A stretch of DNA of 64,000 nucleotides from Filifactor alocis ATCC 35896 (lineage in GTDB: Bacteria; Bacillota; Clostridia; Peptostreptococcales; Filifactoraceae): contig NC_016630.1 of the NCBI RefSeq assembly GCF_000163895.2, positions 124,001-188,000 on the forward strand, in the 5' to 3' direction. A program made the translations under genes and the position numbers. The notes below the pieces were generated by a model that had not been told where the DNA came from, made no database searches, and saw only the letters and a list, made by a program, of their open reading frames with translations. Positions within the stretch are counted from its first letter, which is position 1. The number at the start of each line of letters is the position of its first letter. Of the stretch, positions 1 to 9,150 are shown piece after piece.

Positions 1-1
1 A

Positions 2-1501
2 TTACAAGAGGAGAAAGAAGAGTTAAAAGAAATAGTAGATTTCTTGAGAAGTCCTCAGAAATATTGGAATCTCGGTGCGAGAATTCCGAAAGGAATTTTG
101 ATGGTAGGTCCTCCGGGAACAGGAAAAACTTATTTGAGCAAGGCTGTAGCGGGAGAGGCAGGTGTGCCGTTTTATTCTATCTCCGGTTCCGATTTTGTGG
201 AAATGTTTGTGGGAGTCGGTGCATCCAGAGTAAGAGATTTATTTGAACAAGCGAAAAAAACTGCTCCTTGTATTATTTTTATTGATGAGATTGACGCAGT
301 AGGGAGAAAGCGTGGTGCCGGACTTGGCGGAGGTCACGATGAAAGAGAACAAACTTTGAATCAATTATTAGTTGAAATGGATGGATTTAGAGTGAATGAA
401 AGTATTATTGTAATGGCTGCTACAAATAGGCCTGATATTTTAGATCCGGCATTGTTAAGACCGGGAAGATTCGACAGACAGGTTATGGTAGGCTCGCCGG
501 ATGTAAAAGGAAGAGAAGAAATTCTTAAAGTTCATTCCAGAAAGAAACCATTGGCTGAAGATGTTGATTTGAAGGTAATTGCAAGAGGAACAGCAGGATT
601 TACTGCAGCGGATATTGAGAATCTGATGAATGAAGCTGCACTTCTGACCGCCAGAAATAACGGAACGAAAATTAAAATGCAGACCATTGAGGAGGCAATT
701 GTAAAAACGATTGTCGGTCTTGCTAAAAAGTCCAGAATTATTACAGAAGATGAGAAAAAATTGACTGCATATCATGAGGCTGGACATGCTATTTTAGCAA
801 CAGTTCAAAAATTCTGCGATCCTGTTCATCAGGTTACTATTATTCCACGAGGAATGGCGGGCGGATTCACTATGAGCAGACCGCAAGAAGATAGGTATTA
901 TACTACGAAACAAGAGTTGAAAGAAAAAATGGTAGAGTTGCTTGGAGGTCGTGTTGCAGAAGAACTTATTTTGGAAGATGTGTCTACCGGAGCAAGTAAT
1001 GACTTGGAAAGAGTAGCTAAAATAGCAAGAGCTATGGTAACCACTTATGCAATGACAGACAAACTGGGAGCAATGGCATACGGAGATTCTTCGGATGAAG
1101 TGTTCCTCGGAAAGGATTTTACTACAAAACCGAATTATTCGGAGGAAGTTGCTTCGCAAATTGATCATGAAATTAAGATTATTGTAGATGAAGCTTATGC
1201 AACAGCGAGAAAACTATTGCAAGAAAACATAGATCGTTTACACAATGTGGCGCAAGCATTGATGGTGTATGAAACATTAGATTCAGAACAATTTAAGAAA
1301 GCGTTTAATGGAGAGTTGGATTTGAATGAAGATGTTGAAGAATCTATCAGTGAAGGAGCGGATACTTTTTTTGATGGTGAAAAATCAGATGATGCAAAGG
1401 TTAGTGATGAAAATAGTGATATTTCTGAAACTCCTATCAACGGGGAGTCGGGAGTTGTTGTAGATGTTACTACTTCTGTCGATGCTTCCGAACAAAAGTA
1501 A
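2..1501 (+). CDS. ftsH: ATP-dependent zinc metalloprotease FtsH (5' end cut by window edge)
   Basis: Membrane-anchored AAA+ protease that unfolds and degrades membrane and soluble proteins. The frame is open to the left edge: the first readable residues, LQEEKEELKEIVDFLR, are the conserved lead-in to the AAA domain, so the N-terminal membrane segments lie outside the window and the in-frame TTG at 44 is not the start. Visible motifs are Walker A GPPGTGKT, Walker B IIFIDEID, the second region of homology ending RPGRFDR, the zinc site HEAGH, and the downstream acidic ligand region STGASNDLERV. The C-terminal tail after the peptidase domain is acidic and low in complexity, as is common in this family. 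A hairpin with a T-run follows the stop. Identification is certain; only the 5' end is missing. Confidence 0.97.
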   Translation, partial: LQEEKEELKEIVDFLRSPQKYWNLGARIPKGILMVGPPGTGKTYLSKAVAGEAGVPFYSISGSDFVEMFVGVGASRVRDLFEQAKKTAPCIIFIDEIDAVGRKRGAGLGGGHDEREQTLNQLLVEMDGFRVNESIIVMAATNRPDILDPALLRPGRFDRQVMVGSPDVKGREEILKVHSRKKPLAEDVDLKVIARGTAGFTAADIENLMNEAALLTARNNGTKIKMQTIEEAIVKTIVGLAKKSRIITEDEKKLTAYHEAGHAILATVQKFCDPVHQVTIIPRGMAGGFTMSRPQEDRYYTTKQELKEKMVELLGGRVAEELILEDVSTGASNDLERVAKIARAMVTTYAMTDKLGAMAYGDSSDEVFLGKDFTTKPNYSEEVASQIDHEIKIIVDEAYATARKLLQENIDRLHNVAQALMVYETLDSEQFKKAFNGELDLNEDVEESISEGADTFFDGEKSDDAKVSDENSDISETPINGESGVVVDVTTSVDASEQK

Positions 1502-1541
1502 TTTTTATATTCTGTTTTTATTTCACAAAAAGACAACTTAG

Positions 1542-1574
1542 AATGATAAAGACAATAATAACTTATCATTTTTT
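1542..1574 (+). terminator. Rho-independent terminator of ftsH
   Basis: A perfect 8-bp stem (AATGATAA at 1542-1549 with TTATCATT at 1563-1570) runs into a T-run, about 40 bases after the ftsH stop. Confidence 0.6.
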
Positions 1575-1652
1575 GAACCGACTTCAACTGTGTAGATTTT
1601 AGTTTAACAGTCGGAGTCGATTTGTTTCGGTAGGGGAAATATCATAAAAAAG

Positions 1653-1688
1653 AAAAGATAGGCATACGTATGAGATGTGCCTATCTTT
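1653..1688. terminator. Bidirectional terminator between ftsH and the HesB-like gene
   Basis: A perfect 12-bp inverted repeat (AAAAGATAGGCA at 1653-1664 with TGCCTATCTTTT at 1677-1688) has A-rich and T-rich flanks. It can therefore terminate both ftsH (plus strand) and the convergent HesB-like gene (minus strand). Confidence 0.85.
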
Positions 1689-1720
1689 TTTAATATTATT
1701 ATAAATTTTGAAATGAAATT

Positions 1721-2047
1721 TTAGTGACATCCGCCGCCGCAGCTTGAACAGGAAGATTGAGGTTTGATATCCGGTTCAATGTAGATTCCTGAATTTGTAC
1801 CGTCGCTGAAATGTTTGATTTCAAATCCTCCAAATTCATCAATCAATTTTTGTTCTGCTCTTAAAGTGAAACCGTCAATTTCAACAGAATAGTCTCCTTC
1901 TTTTGCAGGATCGATTGCTAAGTTGAATTGTGGACCGCTACAAGAAAATCCAGCAACAAATACTCGGATGTCCGTTGCTTCAATTCCTTTTGATGTTAAT
2001 AATTCTTTTAAAGCATCTGCTGCTTCTTTATTCATTCTAATACTCAT
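1721..2047 (-). CDS. HesB/IscA-like protein with C-terminal cysteine cluster
   Basis: A 108-residue protein of the HesB-related family, probably linked to iron-sulfur cluster or sulfur chemistry. The fold region carries GFSCSGPQFNLAID, which matches the HesB-like core around the conserved Cys, and the C-terminus ends in a Cys-rich tail (SCSSCGGGCH). Some relatives are selenoproteins (family knowledge); here every position is an ordinary Cys codon. The start is placed at the ATG at 2045-2047 because AAGGAGG lies just upstream; an upstream in-frame start would add 18 residues but has no ribosome site. It is a single gene convergent with ftsH. The exact cellular role is not established from sequence. 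Confidence 0.85.
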   Translation of the reverse strand: MSIRMNKEAADALKELLTSKGIEATDIRVFVAGFSCSGPQFNLAIDPAKEGDYSVEIDGFTLRAEQKLIDEFGGFEIKHFSDGTNSGIYIEPDIKPQSSCSSCGGGCH

Positions 2048-2264
2048 GTTATTTCCTCCTTGTGACTGTATAAAAACATAGCTGTGTGAGAATCTAATCA
2101 CACAAATTTATTCTATTATATTGCGTCTGATTTGTAAATGAAATTGGGATAAATATTTTTAGTGAAGATATAATTCATGGTATACTAATCATTAAGAGAT
2201 TCATATGATTGTATTGAAGATAAGGATTTGAGGATATAAATTAGACAAAAAGAAAGGATGAGTT

Positions 2265-4079
2265 ATGATGGAAGTCATGAAAAAAAGAGATGAAACACCT
2301 GAATATTTGAAATGGGATATCAGTAGACTTTATAAGAAAGAATCGGACTATGAAGAAGATTTGAAAAAGTGTGAACAGATGTCTGTTGATATCGAAAAAA
2401 AGTATAAAAATAAAATTGTGTCGCCGGATACAGCAATCTGTGCAATCAGAGAATATAATGAGTTTTTAGAATTAAATGATGTCATTTCGCACTATGCAAC
2501 ATTATCTGTATCAGTAGATATGACAGATGCTCAACATCAAAAAAGAGAAAGTTATTATTATAGCAAAGCTGCAGAGATACAAACTCGTTTGAAATTTTTA
2601 GAAAAAGAAATTGTTTCTTTGGATGCACAAATTTTGGAGAAAGTAAAAGAGAAAGCTCCTGAATATCGTGTGTATATTGAGGATATTATGCTTAAGAAGG
2701 AATATATGTTGGATGATTCGGTAGAAGAAGCTCTGGCTACCTTGTCACCCGTGTTGCATAGCAGTATAAAGGGTTATGAGACTACAAAAATTGCAGATAT
2801 TGAATTTGAATCATTTGTTGTAAGAGGAAAAGAATATCCGAACAGTTATGTATTATACGAAAACATGTATCAGTACAATCCTGATTTTGAAATAAGAAGG
2901 AAATCGTTTCAGAGTTTTTCAAACGGGTTGAAAAAATATCAGAACACAACAGCTTTTTATTATCAAAATCATATTCAAAAAGAAAAAATTATTTCTGCAA
3001 TGAGGGGATTTTCTTCTGTGTTTGACTATCTTTTATTGGACCAAAAAGTAACGAAGGAAATGTACCATCGTCAAATTGATTTGATTATGAAGGAACTTGC
3101 TCCTTATATGCAAAAATATGCAGCATTATTGAAGAAAATTTATCACTTAGATAAGATAACCTTTGCGGATTTGAAAATTCCTGTAGATAAAGAGATTGTA
3201 CCGCGCATTACCATAGAAGAATCAAAAAAATATGTGAGAGAGGCACTTTCTGTTTTAGGAGAAGAATATGTTGATTTGATTATGTCTTCCTATGAGGAAA
3301 GATGGGTAGATTTTGCTCAAAATATCGGAAAATCTACCGGAGGATTTTGTGCTACACCATATGGAAAACATTCTTTCATTCTATTGTCTTGGACAGGTCT
3401 TTTGAGTGAAGTATTTACTTTGGTACACGAATTAGGGCATGCGGGACACTTTACTTTAAACCAAAGAGAAAACAGCTATCTAAATCAAGAACCGTCATTA
3501 TATTTTGTTGAAGCACCTTCTACGATGAATGAATTACTGTTAACAAATTATTTGTTAAAAGATGTGGGAGTCGATAAGAGAATGAAACGATGGGTATTAT
3601 CCAATATGATTTCAAATACTTACTTCCATAATTTTGTAACACATCTATTGGAGGCTGCCTACCAAAGAGAAGTCTATAAAAGAGTAGATAGAGGTGAGTC
3701 TCTTCAAGCAGAAGATTTGTCTATGATTAAAAAGAATGTTTTGCAAGAATTTTGGGGAGAGGATGTAGAAATTACTGACGGCGCTGAATTGACATGGATG
3801 AGACAGCCGCATTATTATATGGGACTATATTCTTATACCTATAGTGCAGGGCTTACCATCGGTACACAAATGAGTAATAGAATTAAGGAAGAAGGATTTT
3901 CTGCAGCGCAGGATTGGATTAAAGTATTGAAAGCAGGCGGAACAAAAAATCCTGTAGAGTTGGCTCAGATGGCAGGAATTGATATTACAACAGACAAACC
4001 GTTATTAGATACAATTCATTTTATCGGTTCTGCAATTAAAGAAATCATTCAATTGACGGAAGAATTGGAGAAAAATTAG
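2265..4079 (+). CDS. pepF: M3-family oligoendopeptidase F (PepF)
   Basis: Cytosolic zinc metallopeptidase that cleaves short peptides, 604 residues, the normal length for the family. The thermolysin-like zinc site is seen as HELGHAGHF, followed about 25 residues later by the conserved FVEAPST segment that supplies the third ligand Glu. The C-terminal half carries the M3 hallmarks PHYYMGLYSYTYSAGL and the Gly/Ala-rich substrate region. Two adjacent ATGs (2265 and 2268) follow the ribosome site GAAAGG; either gives the same protein within one residue. It stands alone, between the HesB-like gene and a stretch of non-coding relics. A role in recycling peptides in a peptide-using anaerobe is inference. 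Confidence 0.95.
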   Translation: MMEVMKKRDETPEYLKWDISRLYKKESDYEEDLKKCEQMSVDIEKKYKNKIVSPDTAICAIREYNEFLELNDVISHYATLSVSVDMTDAQHQKRESYYYSKAAEIQTRLKFLEKEIVSLDAQILEKVKEKAPEYRVYIEDIMLKKEYMLDDSVEEALATLSPVLHSSIKGYETTKIADIEFESFVVRGKEYPNSYVLYENMYQYNPDFEIRRKSFQSFSNGLKKYQNTTAFYYQNHIQKEKIISAMRGFSSVFDYLLLDQKVTKEMYHRQIDLIMKELAPYMQKYAALLKKIYHLDKITFADLKIPVDKEIVPRITIEESKKYVREALSVLGEEYVDLIMSSYEERWVDFAQNIGKSTGGFCATPYGKHSFILLSWTGLLSEVFTLVHELGHAGHFTLNQRENSYLNQEPSLYFVEAPSTMNELLLTNYLLKDVGVDKRMKRWVLSNMISNTYFHNFVTHLLEAAYQREVYKRVDRGESLQAEDLSMIKKNVLQEFWGEDVEITDGAELTWMRQPHYYMGLYSYTYSAGLTIGTQMSNRIKEEGFSAAQDWIKVLKAGGTKNPVELAQMAGIDITTDKPLLDTIHFIGSAIKEIIQLTEELEKN

Positions 4080-4299
4080 AATTTTTACACCCACATAAGA
4101 ATGTATTGTTTTCTGAGAGTAGTTACGATAAAGCGATAGTATAATTCAAAACATGGAATCTATTTCAGTATGCATAAAGTACAATATATTAAATAGGAAT
4201 TCTTGGAATCATAAAGAAGAGTGTATCTTTATAAAAGAACATTAACACTGGTTTGAGAAAAATTTTTTGTAAAAGATATAGAATGGATGCAATACTGCA

Positions 4300-4346
4300 T
4301 AAAAACCTTCACACTTTTGAAATTTCGTGTGGGTGGTTTTTATTAC
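4300..4346 (+). terminator. Terminator downstream of pepF
   Basis: AAAAACCTTCACAC pairs with GTGTGGGTGGTTTTT across a short loop with one bulge, and a T-run follows. It lies about 220 bases after pepF, so the transcript would have a long 3' tail unless another transcript ends here. Confidence 0.6.
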
Positions 4347-4376
4347 GAGTTTAGTCAATTGAGCACATGAAATGAG

Positions 4377-4401
4377 GTGACCCCAAAAAGTTAGACAAAA
4401 A
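4377..4401. mobile_element. IS3-family terminal inverted repeat relic
   Basis: The string TGACCCCAAAAAGTTAGACA is typical of the outer end of IS3-family (IS150-type) elements. No transposase frame and no matching opposite end were found nearby, so this is a solo end left from an old insertion or deletion. The family assignment rests on memory of the end consensus. Confidence 0.5.
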
Positions 4402-4491
4402 AATATCATCCGCTGTTAAAATATAGTTGTTCAAGCTTTATTATAAATAGGCGGATGATATTGATACAAACTAAATGAAATAGTTTGTATC
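4402..4491. repeat. Two adjacent perfect inverted repeats between convergent genes
   Basis: First hairpin: AATATCATCCGC (4402-4413) pairs with GCGGATGATATT (4451-4462), 12 bp with a 37-base loop. Second hairpin: GATACAAACTA (4463-4473) pairs with TAGTTTGTATC (4481-4491), 11 bp with a 7-base loop, starting directly after the first. Neither has a T-run. They sit inside the 470-base gene-free stretch 4080-4550, next to the IS3-type end, and may be part of the element or of its regulatory leader. No coding potential was seen in this stretch. Confidence 0.6.
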
Positions 4492-4550
4492 ACATGGAAT
4501 AGATGTGTGAATACAATTTTTATCTTTTAGGATAGATGAATAGCGGTTGT

Positions 4551-4748
4551 TTATTCTTGGAGATATTCTATCAAATGCTCTTCTGACTTTAAGTCGGAAA
4601 GAGAAATTAAATCTTGAACCATTGTATTTCTTAAAGTAATGAATTCTTCTTCTTTACTATGTTCATAAGAATATTTCAATGCTTCCAATATTACAAGCAA
4701 GTCATGTTTTGAAATGTTTTCAATTGATATCTTGTTAAATGTTTCCAT
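4551..4748 (-). CDS. Small hypothetical protein (65 aa)
   Basis: A short acidic protein beginning METFNKIS. The start at 4746-4748 is chosen because GGGGTG lies just upstream; a longer frame with 33 extra residues has no ribosome site. The sequence is rich in Glu, Leu and Ser and looks mostly helical (KHDLLVILEALKYSYEHSK). There is no signal peptide, membrane segment or Cys motif. I do not recognise a family. It is convergent with pepF across a relic-containing gap and shares its strand with the YprB-like gene 176 bases further right. Confidence 0.55.
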   Translation of the reverse strand: METFNKISIENISKHDLLVILEALKYSYEHSKEEEFITLRNTMVQDLISLSDLKSEEHLIEYLQE

Positions 4749-4924
4749 TTTGTTCACCCCGTTTGTCAATTTATTATGAATGATGCATTCATTTTCGTAC
4801 TGGATAGATTCAAAGTTTTGTTCTTTACAAAAATAAAATCGAAACAAATTAAATGTATTTAGGTTTTTGTCTCGACACAGTTTATTTTACTATATCTTGA
4901 TTTTATATGCAAGATTCGAAAAGT

Positions 4925-5824
4925 TTAATTGCAAAATAGATGGAGCAGTATTTCTTTGGAAACGGACAAGAGGTTGTCAATGTTTACCATGTGATTTTTT
5001 TTGAAATACCGAGAAGGCGATATAACAGGTGAAATAACAGTATTATTTTTATTTGTAGTTCCGCTTATAGTATCGAATTTTAGAATCAGAATATCGTCCT
5101 TGAAGGAGATGTCGAGTCCATCACAAAAGCTTATAAGAGGGATTTTGTTTTCAGTTTTCTCTATTAAGAACATGATGCTTGCAGTGTTTTTTGAAAAATT
5201 GTAATTTGACAGATACATATTGCAACCGAATGCAGGGAAATAAAAAGCCATGGATTTTTTCCAATTTTCAAACGCTGACTTTAACTTGAGCAGAGACAAC
5301 AGTTCGCTTCTATTATGGCGCAGAACAGGGGCATCTTCAGTCCACTGAAATTCTTCAGATATTTCGTTTTTTGAAGTCCATTCGTGGACATCAATTTGTT
5401 CTACACGACGAATTTGAAAGTGATTTTCTATGGTACTTCTTCTATAGTCCGGAAGATTCAATATATGTCGAAAAGAAGAAATTGCCGGGGATAAATCATG
5501 AGCTTTATCGTACGGAATTTGGTTTGGAAGCAGTAATTTTTTTTGTTTATATTTCAAAAAAGGGAATTCAAAAATGTTTCCATGAAAGGTATAAATATTC
5601 TTTTTTGTGGAAAGCTCATCGGAAATGTTTTCTATGAGTTCTCTTTCATTGTCGTTATCAATACAGTATTGTAACAGTACCGTTTCTTTTTGTTCTTTTT
5701 TTATGAGTCCACACACTATGATTTTGTGACGATTTGGGAAAAGTCCGTTTGTTTCAATATCTAAAAAAATATCATCTTCTGAAAGTGATCCTGTGTGTGG
5801 AAGAACCATTTTGAATAATTTCAT
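4925..5824 (-). CDS. YprB-type ribonuclease H-like exonuclease domain protein
   Basis: A 299-residue protein with the DEDD-type nuclease fold seen in YprB. The N-terminus carries the first acidic motif in IFLDIETNGL, the middle carries YTFHGNIFEFPFLKYK (second acidic/aromatic region shifted to Asn/Glu), and further on comes HDLSPAISSFRHIL with the conserved Asp. The C-terminal 100 residues show no recognised domain. The ribosome site AAAAGGA precedes the ATG. In Bacillus the YprB gene neighbours a helicase; here it is alone. The biochemical substrate is unknown. Confidence 0.8.
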   Translation of the reverse strand: MKLFKMVLPHTGSLSEDDIFLDIETNGLFPNRHKIIVCGLIKKEQKETVLLQYCIDNDNERELIENISDELSTKKNIYTFHGNIFEFPFLKYKQKKLLLPNQIPYDKAHDLSPAISSFRHILNLPDYRRSTIENHFQIRRVEQIDVHEWTSKNEISEEFQWTEDAPVLRHNRSELLSLLKLKSAFENWKKSMAFYFPAFGCNMYLSNYNFSKNTASIMFLIEKTENKIPLISFCDGLDISFKDDILILKFDTISGTTNKNNTVISPVISPSRYFKKNHMVNIDNLLSVSKEILLHLFCN

Positions 5825-6063
5825 TGTGAATCAGTCCTTTTATTTTTTATAGTTAGGATTATATTGTTGAAAAATATTTTCAATCATATTGTATCATATT
5901 TTTGGAATAATAGTTATTGAAAACAAGTCTGTTTTGCGGTTGTTTACAGAATAACTTTTTGTGTAAAAATAAAAAAGCATTGAGTATTCTTGGCAAAGAT
6001 ATTAGAATAAAGGAAATTGTATTTTATAAAAAATGTATCACCTGATTAGAAATGAGGATGGGA

Positions 6064-6747
6064 ATGTTAGTTAGAGAATCGCTTTTTGAGTTGAAGGAAA
6101 AAGAGTATGCGGATTTTCAAAGTAGATTGGTTCCGAATATTTCAAGAGAACATTTTATTGGAGTAAGAATACCTAAAATTCGTTCTTTAGCAAAAAAGTA
6201 TTTGAAAGAAACCGATGAATTGAATATAGTGTTTTTGAAACAGTTACCACATTTATATTATGATGAAAATATTTTTCATAGCATAGTACTATCCGAATAT
6301 CCGGAGTATGACGGGTGTATCGAACTTGTAAAAGAGTTTCTTCCGTTTATTGACAATTGGGCAGTTTGTGATGCGTTGTCTCCGAAATCATTTGCTGCTC
6401 ATAAACATGAATGGAATGAGGATTTGTGTCAGTGGTTAAATTCTGAAGATGTATACACTTGTAGGTTTGGTGTCAGAATGTTGATGAATCATTATTTAGG
6501 TGAGGATTTTGATGTATCTTATTTGGAAGCTGTTGCAAAGATAAAATCGGAAGACTACTATGTGAAGATGGCTATCGCATGGTTTCTCTCCATGGCGTTG
6601 GTAAAACGTTGGAATGAAACAAGTAGATATTTACGGAAAAATACATTGGATAAGTGGACACATAATAAAACAATTCAAAAGGCAAGAGAGAGTTATCAAC
6701 TAAAGAAGGAGCAAAAAGAGTATTTGCTAACTTTGAAACGACAGTAG
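6064..6747 (+). CDS. AlkD-like DNA alkylation repair protein
   Basis: A HEAT-repeat protein of the DNA alkylation repair family (AlkD-like), about 227 residues. AlkD enzymes excise cationic alkylated bases such as 7-methylguanine. Diagnostic segments are the N-terminal KEYADFQSRLVP, the IGVRIPKIRSLAK helix, FIDNWAVCDALSPK with the conserved Trp and Asp, and YYVKMAIAWFLS. Three ATGs lie close together (6052, 6058, 6064); the last is preferred because GAGG lies 7 bases upstream and it yields the usual N-terminal length. Substrate specificity is inferred from the family only. Confidence 0.88.
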   Translation: MLVRESLFELKEKEYADFQSRLVPNISREHFIGVRIPKIRSLAKKYLKETDELNIVFLKQLPHLYYDENIFHSIVLSEYPEYDGCIELVKEFLPFIDNWAVCDALSPKSFAAHKHEWNEDLCQWLNSEDVYTCRFGVRMLMNHYLGEDFDVSYLEAVAKIKSEDYYVKMAIAWFLSMALVKRWNETSRYLRKNTLDKWTHNKTIQKARESYQLKKEQKEYLLTLKRQ

Positions 6748-6783
6748 GAAATTTTTTGTTCATTGTAAATGTGATATACAAAA

Positions 6784-6813
6784 ATTACTATCCTGCTTTA
6801 GTTGGATAGTAAT
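6784..6813 (-). terminator. Terminator of the 5-formyl-THF cyclo-ligase gene
   Basis: A perfect 10-bp stem ATTACTATCC (6784-6793) / GGATAGTAAT (6804-6813). On the minus strand it is followed by TTTTTG, so it best serves the minus-strand gene, though it may also stop the convergent AlkD-like transcript. Confidence 0.7.
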
Positions 6814-6825
6814 TCAGAAACAAAA

Positions 6826-7395
6826 TTAGAGAATGAGGAATCTTTTTTCTGTTACGATGTACTGCATTTTGATGTCATGATTCTCTTTCGGGATATCCGG
6901 ATAGATTTGTTCTTCAAATGCAAGAGCAACGATTTTAGCGTTTTTAGATAACGTGGGAAGGAAACAATCGTAATATCCACCGCCATACCCCATGCGATAT
7001 CCATGAATATCAAAAGCAGCTCCGGGAACGATAACAAAATCAATGTCAGTAGGAGAAGCGATATTGTTGTCTTGCAGAATTGGAGAAAGAATTCCATAGA
7101 AATCCTTTTCTAAGTCTCTGTCAGGATCTTCAACTCTGCCGCACAAAAGTTTTTTTTCGTCGGGAAGAGTGATGGGTGCATATACTTCTTTGTTGTCTTG
7201 TAATGCACGGGATAGCAGTTGAAAGGTGTCCACTTCTGATTGAAAACTGAGATACATGAAAATTTTTTTGCTGTCTTGATAAATTTCGGAATTAATCAGA
7301 TGTTGGAGTATTTGATTAGAAAAAGAAATTCTTTCTTCTGATGAAAGAGAGTTTCTTTTTTTGATTGCAAATTGACGAAATTCTTTTTTTGTCAT
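6826..7395 (-). CDS. 5-formyltetrahydrofolate cyclo-ligase
   Basis: A 189-residue enzyme that uses ATP to convert 5-formyl-THF into 5,10-methenyl-THF, returning stored folate to one-carbon metabolism. The N-terminal basic motif KKEFRQFAIKKRNSLS, the central substrate segment (VDTFQL, VYAPITLP) and the C-terminal signature GYRMGYGGGYYD are all present, and the length is normal. An AGGAG ribosome site precedes the ATG. One-carbon folates feed purine synthesis (PurN and PurH, encoded at 33-35 kb), but there is no physical linkage. Confidence 0.95.
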   Translation of the reverse strand: MTKKEFRQFAIKKRNSLSSEERISFSNQILQHLINSEIYQDSKKIFMYLSFQSEVDTFQLLSRALQDNKEVYAPITLPDEKKLLCGRVEDPDRDLEKDFYGILSPILQDNNIASPTDIDFVIVPGAAFDIHGYRMGYGGGYYDCFLPTLSKNAKIVALAFEEQIYPDIPKENHDIKMQYIVTEKRFLIL

Positions 7396-7696
7396 AACAC
7401 AGTTCTCCTAATATTTGTAATAAATTCACTTAAATAATCTAAACTTCTGGTATATAATGATTATAGTGTAGAGGATATCTTTTTTCAATTATAACAGTGA
7501 ATACTGTTTTAAAATATGGAAATAGTGTATACTTATGAAAAAGATAATAACATACACCGGCATCAGAAAAGAGTGAATTTTTTATGATAACTTTAATCAG
7601 TGATTAATATAAAACAGGAAATGATGTGTAAACATGATTTTGTAATGAACTTTGATACTTGTTTTGCAGAATATGACAAAAGAGAGGGTACAAAAT

Positions 7697-8899
7697 ATGA
7701 AAATGACAAAATTTAAATTAATGTTATATACAATGGTTATTATTTTAATGACTAATATTTTAACGGTTCGATATCAGTTATCAGATTATGTAGAATCGAA
7801 TCCGAATGGAAAAGATATGTTGAATTTGATGGAACTGAAAAATGTTGTTGAGGACGAATTTTATACAGATATAGACGAAGAAGAGCTGATTGTCGGGATG
7901 AAGAAAGGATTATTTCAGGGTTTAAATGATCCTTATTCTGAGTTTTACACAAAGGAAGAAATGAATGAATTGAAAGAACAGACAACAGGTGAACTGATTG
8001 GTATAGGGGTCATTGTCGGAATTAAAGATGATAATATTGTGGTCATTTCTCCTATTAAGGATTCTCCGGCGATGAGAGTAGGTTTAAAAGCGGGAGATAT
8101 TATTTCTAAGGTGAATGGTAAGGAATATAAGGCGAATGAATTATCGGATGCTGTGAAAGAAATAAAAGTGCCGTTATCGGAAAAGAAATCTTCTCTCTTA
8201 GGAAAAGTAGATTACGGTAAAGTCAAAATAGAAGTTCTTCGGGAAGGAAAAGAGAGAGAGTTTGAAATACAAAGGGAAGAGATTTCTTTGCAAACGGTAG
8301 AGTATAAGCAACTGGAAAATAAGATTGGTTACATTGCTATTTCACAATTTGCAGATGGTACTGCAAAAGATTTTGTTAAGGAATTGGAAACTTCGAAAAA
8401 GAATGATGACCGTGCTTTGATTATTGATTTGAGAAATAATCCGGGCGGATTATTGAATGAGGTACAAGATGTGGCTGACAGCATTATGGGTGAAGCAACG
8501 ATTGTCTATACACAAGACAGAAACGGTAAGAAGCAGTATATTAAATCGCGAGATGGTGGAGAGTTGAATATTCCTCTTGTTGTACTGATTAATGAAGGTT
8601 CTGCATCTGCTTCGGAAGTGCTTTCAGGCGCAGTAAGAGATAATGAAATAGGTACATTGGTGGGAGAAAAAACTTTTGGGAAAGCACTGGTGCAAACAGT
8701 AAGACAATTATCTGACGGTTCGGGATTCAAATTAACGGTACAACAATATTTTACTCCAAGAGGAGAAAATATTAATCATAAAGGGATTGTGCCGGATGTG
8801 GAAGTGAAATTGGATGAGAATCAACTTTTGAAAAATCAAGTGGATACACAATTACAAAAAGCAATCGAAATCATTCAGACAAAATTAAATCAAAAATAA
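7697..8899 (+). CDS. S41-family C-terminal processing peptidase (CtpA-like)
   Basis: A 400-residue secreted or membrane-anchored serine protease. An N-terminal hydrophobic segment (residues about 8-22) acts as signal anchor. A PDZ domain follows (GIGVIVGIKDDNIVVISPI... GLKAGDIISKVNG), then the S41 catalytic domain with LRNNPGGLL, the nucleophile Ser in EGSASASEVLSGA and the general-base Lys in EKTFGKALVQ. The start is the ATG at 7697, with GAGAGGG upstream; an earlier in-frame ATG lacks a ribosome site. It stands alone, with its own terminator. Substrates in this organism are unknown. Confidence 0.95.
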   Translation: MKMTKFKLMLYTMVIILMTNILTVRYQLSDYVESNPNGKDMLNLMELKNVVEDEFYTDIDEEELIVGMKKGLFQGLNDPYSEFYTKEEMNELKEQTTGELIGIGVIVGIKDDNIVVISPIKDSPAMRVGLKAGDIISKVNGKEYKANELSDAVKEIKVPLSEKKSSLLGKVDYGKVKIEVLREGKEREFEIQREEISLQTVEYKQLENKIGYIAISQFADGTAKDFVKELETSKKNDDRALIIDLRNNPGGLLNEVQDVADSIMGEATIVYTQDRNGKKQYIKSRDGGELNIPLVVLINEGSASASEVLSGAVRDNEIGTLVGEKTFGKALVQTVRQLSDGSGFKLTVQQYFTPRGENINHKGIVPDVEVKLDENQLLKNQVDTQLQKAIEIIQTKLNQK

Positions 8900-8923
8900 A
8901 AAATCAGAAAAAATTTGGATTTG

Positions 8924-8967
8924 AGAAAGTGGTTAAAACAAAGAGTTTTTATCACTTTCTTTTTTTT
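8924..8967 (+). terminator. Terminator of the CtpA-like gene
   Basis: AGAAAGTG (8924-8931) pairs with CACTTTCT (8953-8960), followed directly by a run of T. Confidence 0.7.
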
Positions 8968-9086
8968 AGAATTTTTTTCATAAAATTAGGGTAGAAATAA
9001 AGAGGCATTGTATAAAAAATCAAGAAGTATGAATTCGGTGTGATATTTTTCTTTTTTGATAAACTTTTCCCATTTTGAGGGGCAAT

Positions 9087-9096
9087 GTGATATAAT
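9087..9096 (+). promoter_or_regulatory. Extended -10 promoter for the trmK operon
   Basis: TGTGATATAAT contains a consensus -10 (TATAAT, 9091-9096) with the TGn extension. The -35 region is weak. It lies about 55 bases before the trmK start and is the most likely promoter for the long run of genes that follows. Confidence 0.5.
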
Positions 9097-9150
9097 ATTT
9101 GTAGAGATTGCAATGGATGGTAATAGGATGAAAAGAGAGAGGTTTTTTGT

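Noticed and set aside
44..1501. FtsH beginning at the TTG at 44
   Set aside because: The frame is open upstream to the window edge and carries conserved FtsH residues.
1721..2047. Selenoprotein version of the HesB-like gene
   Set aside because: All Cys positions are TGT or TGC and no in-frame TGA is present.
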